Origin: Rhodoglobus sp. | Lineage (GTDB): Bacteria; Actinomycetota; Actinomycetes; Actinomycetales; Microbacteriaceae | Assembly (NCBI GenBank): GCA_025464445.1 | Contig: JAODLY010000023.1 | Location: forward strand, 1-54,474 | DNA: 54,474 bases | Direction: 5' to 3' | In this document: positions 36,079-43,482 of the stretch, one piece after another | How positions within the stretch are numbered: position 1 is the stretch's first letter | Layout of the letters: each line of letters begins with the position of its first letter | Position numbers and translations under genes: made by a program | The notes under the pieces: model-generated | Database searches by the model: none | What the model was told of the DNA's origin: nothing | Seen by the model: only the letters and a program-made list of their open reading frames with translations

Positions 36079-36084
36079 TAGACT
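36079..36084 (+). promoter_or_regulatory. -10 box TAGACT, leaderless start of AI-2E family transporter
   Basis: TAGACT lies 6 bases before GTG 36091. The rest of the gap from 35908 shows no gene. Confidence 0.45.
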
Positions 36085-36090
36085 AATCGC

Positions 36091-37260
36091 GTGGCAGTCG
36101 CTGGAGAGAAGAAACCTGTCGCCAGGCCTGGAGGGGTGAATACTGGCGAGGTGAATGCCGACGAGGCGGTGCCGCCCGCGCTGCGCGTTGCCGGCGCGTA
36201 CTCCTGGCGCATCCTGCTCGTTGTCGCCGTCATCGCGGTTGTCATCTTCGTCGTCGGCCAACTGCGCGACATCGTCGTGCCCTTCATGATCGCGATTCTC
36301 GTGGCCGCGCTGCTCGTGCCGCTCGTGCAGTGGCTGATGCGGCATCGCTGGCCGAAGTGGCTGGCAGTCGCCCTGGCCATGCTCGGCACCATCGCGATAG
36401 TCGGCGGGCTCATCTTCGTGATCGTCTGGCAAATCCGCAGCGGATACCCCGACCTGCAGGTGCGTTCGGTCAAGGCGTATGACCAGTTCAAGGCCTTCCT
36501 CGCGACCTCCCCGCTGCAGCTGGATGACGCGCAGATCCAGTCGTATATCGACCAGGCGCTCGCGGCCATCCAGAAAGACGGGCAGGCGCTTCTCTCCGGG
36601 GCGCTTTCGGTAGGGACAACGGCCGGCCATGTGCTCGCCGGGCTGCTGCTCACGCTCTTCGCTACCCTCTTCATCCTCATCGACGGCAAGGGCATCTGGG
36701 CCTGGATAGTGCGCATCTTCCCGCGCGCCTCGCGTGCCGCGCTCGACGGGTCCGGCCACGCAGGCTGGGTCACCCTCACGACATTCGTACGGGTGCAGAT
36801 CTTCGTGGCCTTCGTGGACGCCGTCGGCATCGGCCTCGGCGCCTGGATCCTCGGGCTCGTGTTCGGCGGCTTCCCGCTCGTGATCCCGATCGCGATCGCT
36901 GTCTTCCTCGGGTCGTTCATCCCGGTGGTCGGGGCCGTGCTCACCGGAATCGTCGCCGTATTCGTGGCGCTCGTCTACCTGGGGCCGGTTCCTGCCCTCA
37001 TCATGGTCGGGGTCGTGATCGCCGTGCAGCAGATCGAGGGCCACGTGCTGCAGCCGTTCATCATGGGGACCGCGGTGAAAGTGCATCCACTCGCAGTCGT
37101 CTTCTCGGTGGCCGCTGGGTCATTCATCGCGGGGATACCCGGCGCGCTTTTCGCCGTGCCGATAATTGCCGTGACCAACGTGATGGTGAAGTACATTTCA
37201 AGCGGTCAATGGCGCACAAATCCGCGCCCCGAGGCGAAGGACGTTCTTCCGCATGCCTGA
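36091..37260 (+). CDS. AI-2E family transporter (PerM-like)
   Basis: A 389-residue polytopic membrane protein. Hydrophobic helices start near residue 40 (ILLVVAVIAVVIFVVGQL), and the family end motifs VQQIEGHVLQPFIMGTAVKV and FAVPIIAVTNVMVKY are clear. The middle soluble segment (about 125-170) is typical. Members move small solutes or act as Na+/H+ antiporters. Quorum-signal transport should not be assumed. GTG 36091 follows a -10 box by 6 bases. It overlaps ilvA by 8 bases. Confidence 0.9.
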   Translation: MAVAGEKKPVARPGGVNTGEVNADEAVPPALRVAGAYSWRILLVVAVIAVVIFVVGQLRDIVVPFMIAILVAALLVPLVQWLMRHRWPKWLAVALAMLGTIAIVGGLIFVIVWQIRSGYPDLQVRSVKAYDQFKAFLATSPLQLDDAQIQSYIDQALAAIQKDGQALLSGALSVGTTAGHVLAGLLLTLFATLFILIDGKGIWAWIVRIFPRASRAALDGSGHAGWVTLTTFVRVQIFVAFVDAVGIGLGAWILGLVFGGFPLVIPIAIAVFLGSFIPVVGAVLTGIVAVFVALVYLGPVPALIMVGVVIAVQQIEGHVLQPFIMGTAVKVHPLAVVFSVAAGSFIAGIPGALFAVPIIAVTNVMVKYISSGQWRTNPRPEAKDVLPHA

Positions 37261-38491
37261 GACGACGCTGGCCGGCCCGACACTCGCCGAGTTCCAGGAG
37301 GCCCGTGACCGCATCGCCGGCGCGGTGAGCCTCACGCCGATGGAGAGCTCGCGATACCTCTCCGGAGCGCTCGGCTCACCGGTTTTCCTCAAGTGCGAGA
37401 ACCTGCAGCGCACAGGCTCGTACAAGATCCGCGGCGCCTCGAACCGGCTTGCTCGCCTCACCGACGAGGAGAAGGCAAGGGGAGTGGTCGCGGCATCCGC
37501 TGGCAACCACGCCCAGGGCGTGGCCCTCGCGGCCCGCTCGCTCGGGATCAAGGCGACCATCTTCATGCCCGTCGGCGTGCCGCTGCCCAAGCTCCAGGCC
37601 ACGAAAGACTACGGCGCGGATGTCGTGCTGCGCGGCCACACGGTCGACGAGCCACTGCGGGCGGCCGCCGAGTTCGCCCGCACGACGGGAGCCGTGTTCA
37701 TCCATCCCTTCGACCACGCGGATGTGGTGGCCGGGCAGGGTACCCTCGGCCTGGAGATTCTCGACCAACGCCCTGATGTCGACACGGTGATCGTGCCGGT
37801 CGGCGGTGGCGGGCTCATCTCGGGGGTGGCCAGTGCGATCAGGCAGCGGGCCGCGCTCGACGGTCGAGTCGTCAGGATCATCGGGGTGCAGGCGCTCAAC
37901 GCGTCCGCGTATCCGATCTCGCTCGAAAAGGGCGCCCCCACGAACATCACCATCCTGCCGACAATCGCGGACGGCATCGCCGTCTCGCGGCCGGGCGACC
38001 TGAATTTCGAGATCGTGCGCCAGGTCGTGGATGAGGTCATCACCGTCACCGAGGACGACATGGCCCAGGCCCTGCTCGTGCTGCTGGAGCGGGCCAAGCT
38101 CGTCGTCGAGCCCGCTGGCGCCGTGGGCGTTGCCGCGATCCTGTCCGGGCAGGTGAAGGCAACCGGCACGACCGTCGTGATACTCAGCGGTGGCAACATC
38201 GACCCGCTCATGATGGAGCGCGTGATCAGCCACGGTCTCGCGGCATCCGAACGCATACTCAAGCTGCGCATCCCGCTGCACGATCGCCCCGGGCAGCTCG
38301 CGCGTGTGTCGACAATCGTGGCAGAGAGCAACGCGAATGTCGTCGAGGTGCTACACACGCGGCACGGCAGCGGCCTGCAGATCAGCCAGGTCGAACTCGA
38401 GTTGCACATCGAGACCCGCGGCCCCGAGCACGCCGAGACCGTGCTCGCCCACCTGCGCGATGAGGGCTACGAGCCGCGCGTCGACTTCTAA
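37253..38491 (+). CDS. ilvA: Threonine ammonia-lyase with C-terminal ACT-like domain
   Basis: A 412-residue PLP enzyme converting threonine to 2-oxobutanoate and ammonia. The PLP lysine is Lys58 in RTGSYKIRGASN. The substrate loop is ASAGNHAQGVA and the Gly-rich phosphate loop is VPVGGGGLISG. A single ACT-like domain (about 330-412) starts LKLRIPLHDRPGQLARVSTI. The length and single regulatory domain fit the short (biodegradative-type) form used in many actinobacteria, so it may serve isoleucine synthesis, catabolism or both. It overlaps the transporter gene and is convergent with greA, 17 bases apart. Confidence 0.93.
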   Translation: MPETTLAGPTLAEFQEARDRIAGAVSLTPMESSRYLSGALGSPVFLKCENLQRTGSYKIRGASNRLARLTDEEKARGVVAASAGNHAQGVALAARSLGIKATIFMPVGVPLPKLQATKDYGADVVLRGHTVDEPLRAAAEFARTTGAVFIHPFDHADVVAGQGTLGLEILDQRPDVDTVIVPVGGGGLISGVASAIRQRAALDGRVVRIIGVQALNASAYPISLEKGAPTNITILPTIADGIAVSRPGDLNFEIVRQVVDEVITVTEDDMAQALLVLLERAKLVVEPAGAVGVAAILSGQVKATGTTVVILSGGNIDPLMMERVISHGLAASERILKLRIPLHDRPGQLARVSTIVAESNANVVEVLHTRHGSGLQISQVELELHIETRGPEHAETVLAHLRDEGYEPRVDF

Positions 38492-38508
38492 CCGCGCTGC
38501 GGTGGATG

Positions 38509-38997
38509 CTACGGAACGTACGTCTCGACCTTGATGATCTTCACCGCGATCGACTTGCCGTTCGGAGCCGTGTAGCTCGTCTCGCCGCCGACCTTCATGC
38601 CGATGATCGCGGTGCCCAGCGGGCTGCCCTCGCTGTAGACGTCGAGGTCGCTCTCGCCGACGATCTCGCGGCTGCCGATGAGAAATACCGACTCGTCGCC
38701 CTGGATGGTGGCGGTAATGACCGTGCCCGGCTCGACAACTCCCGTGCTCTCGGGAGCCTCGCCGACAACAGCATGGCGCAGCAGCTCGGTGAGCACACGG
38801 ATGCGCGCCTCGATCTTGCCCTGCTCCTCCTTGGCGGCGTGGTAGCCACCGTTCTCCTTGAGGTCGCCTTCCTCGCGGGCGGATTCGATCTTCTTCGCGA
38901 TCTCGACGCGGCCCTCACCGGAGAGCTGTTCGAGCTCCGCACTGCGACGGTCGAACGCCTCCTGGGTCAGCCACGTGACCGAGTTGTCGTTGGCCAC
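38509..38997 (-). CDS. greA: Transcription elongation factor GreA
   Basis: A 162-residue transcript-cleavage factor that rescues backtracked RNA polymerase. The N-terminal coiled coil carries the acidic tip SAREEGDLKENGGYHAAKE, with the Asp and Glu that hold Mg2+ in the secondary channel. The C-terminal FKBP-like domain contains EGSPLGTAIIGMKVGGE and VKIIKVETY. The start is GTG 38997 with AGGAG about 7 bases upstream. The leader overlaps the terminator hairpin of the upstream DUF4307 gene. Confidence 0.96.
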   Translation of the reverse strand: MANDNSVTWLTQEAFDRRSAELEQLSGEGRVEIAKKIESAREEGDLKENGGYHAAKEEQGKIEARIRVLTELLRHAVVGEAPESTGVVEPGTVITATIQGDESVFLIGSREIVGESDLDVYSEGSPLGTAIIGMKVGGETSYTAPNGKSIAVKIIKVETYVP

Positions 38998-39016
38998 AAT
39001 GCTCTCCTAACAGAAT

Positions 39017-39057
39017 GAAACCGGCCGCGCGGTGCTGATCGCAACCCGGCCGGTTTC
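39017..39057 (-). terminator. Rho-independent terminator of the DUF4307 gene
   Basis: GAAACCGGCCG (39017-39027) and CGGCCGGTTTC (39047-39057) form an 11-bp stem with a 19-base loop. On the minus strand it is followed by a T-rich stretch (ATTCTGTT), just before the greA start. Confidence 0.65.
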
Positions 39058-39073
39058 GTGGAATCAGACAAGC

Positions 39074-39475
39074 CTAGGTGAGCCAGCAACGGTAGATCAA
39101 CCCGCTGACCGCGAGCTCGGTCGTGCGCAGCGTGTCGGTGAGCTTGCGGGTGCGCTCCGGGGATGCGGGTACGTCCACGATCTTCCAGCCCACGATGCCG
39201 AAGGTGGAGTTGAGCGCCTGGAGCGCGCATTTGGCGGGGGTGCCGGGGGAGACGCTGAACTCCCACGAGATGCTCACCTCGCTGTCGCTGACTATCGTGT
39301 GCCCGGTGTCATTGGCTTCGAACTGTGCGGGCGAGCCGAGTAGCCCGCCCCAGACCAGCCAGAGGGTGAAGACGATGGCGAATGCGATCGCGGATGCCAC
39401 GACCACCCAGCGCGTGCGCAGCCGCGCCGATCGCGTGCGCCCGTATCGGGCGTCGAGGTCGACCGGGCTTGTCAC
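39074..39475 (-). CDS. DUF4307 family membrane protein
   Basis: A 133-residue actinobacterial protein, function unknown. The N-terminus TSPVDLDARYGRTRSARLR matches the family start. One transmembrane helix (about 22-46, VVVASAIAFAIVFTLWLVWG) is followed by an extracytoplasmic beta-rich domain with two Cys (PAKCALQ and IYRCWLT) that could form a disulfide. GTG 39475 has GGAG 5 bases upstream. It is divergent from mca and lies upstream of greA, a gene order common in actinobacteria. Confidence 0.85.
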   Translation of the reverse strand: MTSPVDLDARYGRTRSARLRTRWVVVASAIAFAIVFTLWLVWGGLLGSPAQFEANDTGHTIVSDSEVSISWEFSVSPGTPAKCALQALNSTFGIVGWKIVDVPASPERTRKLTDTLRTTELAVSGLIYRCWLT

Positions 39476-39534
39476 ATGCACTCCGATAGTCTGGAGTTCC
39501 AAGGCTATAAGCAATCCCTAGGAGTTCGGTCCGC

Positions 39535-40407
39535 ATGCCCAACAGCGCGAGGCGGATGCTCGCGGTCCACGCCCACCCCGACGACGAGTCGAGCAAGGGT
39601 GCAGCGACCTACTCCTACTATCGCAGCACGGGCGCGGCGGTCATGGTTGTCAGCTGCACGGGCGGCGAGCGCGGCGATGTGCTCAACGATGCGCTCGAGC
39701 CTCGCGCAATGGCCGAGCGTGACATGGCGGGCTTGCGCCGCATCGAAATGGCGCGCGCACAGGCGACGCTCGACATCCAGCACCGCTGGCTCGGCTACGA
39801 GGATTCTGGGCTGCCGGAGAACGGTGAACCGCTCGAGGCCAACTGCTTCGCGCTCATCCCGCTGGAGTTCTCTGCGGCACCCCTCGTGAAGATCATTAGG
39901 CAGTACCGCCCGCAGGTGCTCGTCACCTACGACGAGAGCGGCGGCTACCCGCATCCAGACCACATCCGCACGCACGAGCTGTCGATGTTCGCCTGGCGTG
40001 CAGCCGGGGATGCCGCGGCATACCCGGGGCTGGGCGAGCCGTGGCACGTGCCGAAGGTGTACTACGACCGCATCTTCAACTCGCATCGGGCCACGACAGT
40101 GCGCGACGCCCTCGTGGCCCGCGATCATCCCCGGGCCGCGGATATCACCGAGCTCGCCGGCTGGTTCGTGGACCAGCCATCCCTCGTCACGACCCAGGTG
40201 CCGGTCGGCGACTTTCTCGAGGTGCGCGATGCCGCGCTGCGTGCCCACGCGAGCCAGGTCGCGCCCGACGACCGCTTCTTCTTCTGGCCGAACGACGTGC
40301 AGCGCGAGGCCTGGCCGTACGAGGATTTCCAGCTCGCGGAGTCATCAGTCGAGACGACGCTGCCAGAGACCGACATGTTCGCGGGCATTCCCGCAGACGC
40401 CGAGTAA
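39535..40407 (+). CDS. mca: Mycothiol S-conjugate amidase
   Basis: A 290-residue zinc amidase of the LmbE/PIG-L family. It cleaves mycothiol S-conjugates so that toxins leave as mercapturic acids. The zinc motif is HAHPDDESSKG (His14, Asp17) with the third ligand in YPHPDHIRTHE. Typical Mca parts VSCTGGERGDVLN and WLGYEDSGLPE are present, and the length matches Mca more than MshB. AGGAG lies 12 bases before ATG 39535. Its presence shows a mycothiol-using actinobacterium. Confidence 0.94.
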   Translation: MPNSARRMLAVHAHPDDESSKGAATYSYYRSTGAAVMVVSCTGGERGDVLNDALEPRAMAERDMAGLRRIEMARAQATLDIQHRWLGYEDSGLPENGEPLEANCFALIPLEFSAAPLVKIIRQYRPQVLVTYDESGGYPHPDHIRTHELSMFAWRAAGDAAAYPGLGEPWHVPKVYYDRIFNSHRATTVRDALVARDHPRAADITELAGWFVDQPSLVTTQVPVGDFLEVRDAALRAHASQVAPDDRFFFWPNDVQREAWPYEDFQLAESSVETTLPETDMFAGIPADAE

Positions 40408-40416
40408 GGACACATC

Positions 40417-40695
40417 ATGAACAGCGTGCTGACAAGAGTGATCGTCTGGCTCGCCGACCCGAGCCCCAGCCCATCCTCCGCGTACACCGGCGACGAGAAC
40501 CTCATCACTCCCGGCGTCGTCGGCTTCGCGGTGACGTTTCTCATCGCGCTCGCCACCGTGTTCCTCCTCATCGACATGAGCCGCAGGATGCGGCGGGTGC
40601 GCTACCGCTCGGAGGTCCGCGAGCAGCTCGAGGCTGAGCGGCTGCTGGCGGAGAGTGAAAGCACCGGCGGTAAACCGGACGACGACGAGCGCTAA
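40417..40695 (+). CDS. Small membrane protein downstream of mca
   Basis: A 92-residue protein with one transmembrane helix (about 32-52, PGVVGFAVTFLIALATVFLL). The N-terminal outer segment contains DPSPSPSSAYTGDENLITPG. A basic segment (RRMRRVRYRSEVRE) and an acidic tail (KPDDDER) follow. The pattern resembles the small unnamed membrane protein often found after mca. AAGGA precedes ATG 40417. It probably shares the mca transcript (9-base gap) and overlaps the convergent hemolysin III stop (CTAA 40692-40695). Function unknown. Confidence 0.8.
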   Translation: MNSVLTRVIVWLADPSPSPSSAYTGDENLITPGVVGFAVTFLIALATVFLLIDMSRRMRRVRYRSEVREQLEAERLLAESESTGGKPDDDER

Positions 40696-41429
40696 CCCAG
40701 CACCGGCGGGTTCGTCGCCACGATGAAAATCCCTGTCCAGTGGCACAGGAACGCGAGCAGCGTGAGTGTGTGGAAGATCTCGTGGAAGCCGAACACACCA
40801 GGCACCGGGTTGGGGCGCTTGAGCCCGTAGAAGACAGCACCCGCCGTGTAAAGCAGGCCGCCGATGAGGATCAGGGTCATCATTATCGCGTTGGCCTGGA
40901 AGAAGTCCACGATGAACGCGAGGGAGGCGTAGCCGAGCAGAACGTAGAGCGGCACGTATAGCCAGCGCGGCGCCCCCACCCAGAACACGCGGAACAGGAT
41001 GCCGGCCCCGGCCCCACCCCAGACCAGCGAGAGCAGAAGCACCGCTTTGTCGTGCGGCAGGCTCAACACGGTGATCGGGGTGTACGAGCCGGCGATCAGC
41101 AGGAAGATGTTTGCGTGATCGATGCGCTTGAAGATCGCCTTGACCCGCGGACGCCAGTTGATGCGGTGGTACAGGGCGCTCGTTCCGAAGAGCAGCAGGG
41201 AGCAGGCGAAGAAGATCGCACAGCTGATTTTCGCGGCAACCCCGTCGGCGGCGACGACGAGGATGATGCCGAGCACGACGGCCACGGGGAACGTGCCGGC
41301 GTGAATCCAGCCCCGCCACGTGGGCTTGGTGTCTGCCGTGCCATTGTCGAGCTCATCCTCGAGCAGCGGAAGGTTCAGTCCCGCTTCGCCCTCCACATCG
41401 TGGGGGGCGCCGGGGGCGATCTCGCTCAT
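40692..41429 (-). CDS. Hemolysin III family membrane protein (TrhA/PAQR type)
   Basis: A 245-residue protein with seven hydrophobic helices. PAQR-type metal-site motifs are visible: FGTSALYHRINW with conserved Ser and His, FKRIDHANIFLLIAGSYTP, and FGFHEIFHTLTLLAFLCHW near the end. Bacterial members influence membrane lipid state; haemolysis is historical. A TACACT box lies 6 bases before the ATG, so the message is probably leaderless. Confidence 0.92.
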   Translation of the reverse strand: MSEIAPGAPHDVEGEAGLNLPLLEDELDNGTADTKPTWRGWIHAGTFPVAVVLGIILVVAADGVAAKISCAIFFACSLLLFGTSALYHRINWRPRVKAIFKRIDHANIFLLIAGSYTPITVLSLPHDKAVLLLSLVWGGAGAGILFRVFWVGAPRWLYVPLYVLLGYASLAFIVDFFQANAIMMTLILIGGLLYTAGAVFYGLKRPNPVPGVFGFHEIFHTLTLLAFLCHWTGIFIVATNPPVLG

Positions 41430-41435
41430 GGCGCC

Positions 41436-41441
41436 AGTGTA
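41436..41441 (-). promoter_or_regulatory. -10 box TACACT, leaderless start of hemolysin III gene
   Basis: On the minus strand TACACT is followed by 6 bases and ATG 41429. Confidence 0.45.
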
Positions 41442-41481
41442 CGGCAGGGGCGTGGGCGGGGGCCGGGCACGCGCTTTGGGC

Positions 41482-41487
41482 TAGCGT
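41482..41487 (+). promoter_or_regulatory. -10 box TAGCGT, leaderless start of cis-prenyltransferase
   Basis: TAGCGT lies 6 bases before GTG 41494, with no Shine-Dalgarno sequence. Confidence 0.45.
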
Positions 41488-41493
41488 AGGTCT

Positions 41494-42279
41494 GTGAAGG
41501 AGCGCCAGGTACCACTCGGTCGCGGCTTTCTCTATGGGCTCTACCAAAACCGGCTGCGGCGCTTTCTCGCCACCCAGCAGCTTCCCCGCCACATCGCGAT
41601 GATCATCGACGGCAACCGCCGCTGGGCAAAGCTGCGTGAGCTCGAGACGGCCGCGCACGGGCACCGTGCCGGTGCTGCCAAGTACCGCGAGTTTCTCGTC
41701 TGGTGTGACGACCTGGGAATCTCTGTCGCGACCCTGTATCTGCTCTCGACGGATAACCTGTCGGGTCGACCGCGCGAAGAACTCGACGGGTTGTTCGAGA
41801 TCATCGGGGACCTCGCCGAAGACCTCTCCCACTTTCGCGATTGGCGCGTGCAGCACGTCGGTTCGACCGATGGCCTGCCTGACCGGTTGAAGCGGCAGCT
41901 CGCCGAGGCCCAGAAGCGCACGGCGAACAACACCGGGCTGCACGTGAACCTCGCGATCGGCTACGGCGGCAGGCGCGAGATCGCCGACGCCATGCGCAGC
42001 ATCGTGCGTTCACACGAGAGCGGGGGCGGCACGCTCGACGCGCTCGCGGAGATCCTCACCCCTGAGCTCATCGGCGAGCACCTCTATACGGGCGGCCAGC
42101 CGGACCCCGACCTCGTCATCCGCACGTCGGGGGAGCAGCGGCTGAGCGACTTCATGCTCTGGCAGAGCGCCCACAGCGAGTTCTACTTCGTGGAGGCCCT
42201 CGGGCCTGACCTGCGCGAAGTAGACCTGTTGCGCGCCCTGCGTGATTTCTCGAGGAGACAACGGAGGTTCGGCCAGTGA
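41494..42279 (+). CDS. uppS: Isoprenyl transferase (cis-prenyl diphosphate synthase, UppS type)
   Basis: A 261-residue cis-prenyltransferase that adds isopentenyl units to make polyprenyl diphosphate, the lipid carrier for peptidoglycan. The catalytic Asp39 is in IAMIIDGNRRWAK. Other motifs are HGHRAGAAKYREFLVWC, LLSTDNLSGRPREE and the C-terminal IRTSGEQRLSDFMLWQSAHS. It may instead be the short-chain (Z-farnesyl) type; chain length cannot be read from sequence here. The start is GTG 41494, and its stop overlaps the next gene's GTG by 4 bases. Confidence 0.93.
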   Translation: MKERQVPLGRGFLYGLYQNRLRRFLATQQLPRHIAMIIDGNRRWAKLRELETAAHGHRAGAAKYREFLVWCDDLGISVATLYLLSTDNLSGRPREELDGLFEIIGDLAEDLSHFRDWRVQHVGSTDGLPDRLKRQLAEAQKRTANNTGLHVNLAIGYGGRREIADAMRSIVRSHESGGGTLDALAEILTPELIGEHLYTGGQPDPDLVIRTSGEQRLSDFMLWQSAHSEFYFVEALGPDLREVDLLRALRDFSRRQRRFGQ

Positions 42280-43403
42280 GCATCACAATCGATGAGTTCG
42301 TTGAGCGCTTCAGCGAAGAGCCGGGCTACCTGGACTTCGCCAAGGCGGGCCCGGTGGGCCGCGCCGTGCGCGATGAGGAGAACGCCCTGTCGAGCCTCGT
42401 AGGCAGGGCACGGTTCGGCACACTCGCGACCCTGGATGAGCAGGACCTGCGGGTACGTGAAGCCGTCGCCGGCATCATCCGTTTTCCTGTCGAGCGGATA
42501 GGGTTCCAGCCCAACACGAGCCAGGGCCTCATGCACGCGATGTTCGGTCTTAAAGGGCAGGTTGCGCTCTCGCCCGCCGAATTCCCGAGCCTGACATTCG
42601 CGACGACGAGGGCCGGTGATGCCCTCGGCTCGCTCAAGCCACTCTGGCTAGAGACCGACCACGGCGGAGTCACCCCCGGCAACCTGAAAAAGCAACTCAA
42701 GCCATCCACGACTGCTGTCGCGGTGAGCCTCGTCGACTTCCGGACGGGATTTCTCGTCGACCTCGACGGCATCCGCCAGGTCATCGGCGACCGGCTGCTC
42801 ATCGTGGATGCGATCCAGGGCTTCGGCATCGTCGACGCGCCTTGGGAGGTGGCCGATGTCATTGTTGCCGGAGGCCAGAAGTGGGTGCGGGCAGGCTGGG
42901 GCACGGGCTTCCTGGCGATGAGCGACCGTGCTCTCGAGACACTGCGCCCGGTCATGTCCGGCTTCTCCGCAACGGATGCCGGCCCCACCCCGCTCGACGA
43001 GGTTCCCCCGCCGACTGCCGGCGTCGCCGCGTTCGAGATCACCCACCCCGATCCGATCGCGCAGGGTCGCCTGGCAGCGGCACTCGAAGAGTTGGCGGAG
43101 GTGGGCGTTCCTGCAGTCGCGGCGTTGCTCGCGGAGAAGACCTCGAGAATCATCGACCTTGCCGACGAGTTCGGTGTGGCTGTGTCGTCGTCGCGGGATG
43201 AGTCTGAGCGGGCGGGGATAGTGGTGATCACCCCTGCTGACGACCAGCTCACGGTGCTCGTGGCATCCCTTCACAACCACGGGCTGACGGCTACGACCCG
43301 CGAGGGTTCGGTGCGGCTGAGCCCGCACGTGACGAGCTCGGAGGAGACATTCGCGATGCTGCGGTCGAGCCTCATGTCGTTCGCGAGCGCCATCGTCACG
43401 TGA
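42276..43403 (+). CDS. Aminotransferase class V-fold PLP enzyme
   Basis: A 375-residue fold-type I PLP protein. The Schiff-base lysine is probably Lys202 in VAGGQKWVRAGWGTGF. The cofactor Asp is in LLIVDAIQGFGIVD, and QPNTSQGLMHAMFGL is an early active-site segment. Cysteine desulfurases and kynureninase-like enzymes share this fold, but no catalytic Cys loop of desulfurases is evident, so the reaction is left open. Start GTG 42276 overlaps uppS by 4 bases, implying coupling. Confidence 0.85.
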   Translation: MSITIDEFVERFSEEPGYLDFAKAGPVGRAVRDEENALSSLVGRARFGTLATLDEQDLRVREAVAGIIRFPVERIGFQPNTSQGLMHAMFGLKGQVALSPAEFPSLTFATTRAGDALGSLKPLWLETDHGGVTPGNLKKQLKPSTTAVAVSLVDFRTGFLVDLDGIRQVIGDRLLIVDAIQGFGIVDAPWEVADVIVAGGQKWVRAGWGTGFLAMSDRALETLRPVMSGFSATDAGPTPLDEVPPPTAGVAAFEITHPDPIAQGRLAAALEELAEVGVPAVAALLAEKTSRIIDLADEFGVAVSSSRDESERAGIVVITPADDQLTVLVASLHNHGLTATTREGSVRLSPHVTSSEETFAMLRSSLMSFASAIVT

Positions 43404-43469
43404 GCGTTCGACAAATGTTCACGGTTGATATATCGCCGTAGGGGCGGTGCAAAGTCGAGGTTGGTTATT

Positions 43470-43475
43470 TAGCCT
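43470..43475 (+). promoter_or_regulatory. -10 box TAGCCT, leaderless start of penicillin-binding protein
   Basis: TAGCCT lies 7 bases before GTG 43483 and supports that start over GTG 43447. Confidence 0.4.
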
Positions 43476-43482
43476 AGAAGGT

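Noticed and set aside
36091-37260. Autoinducer-2 exporter and hence quorum sensing
   Set aside because: The family name is historical and most members have other substrates. No luxS or receptor gene is present.
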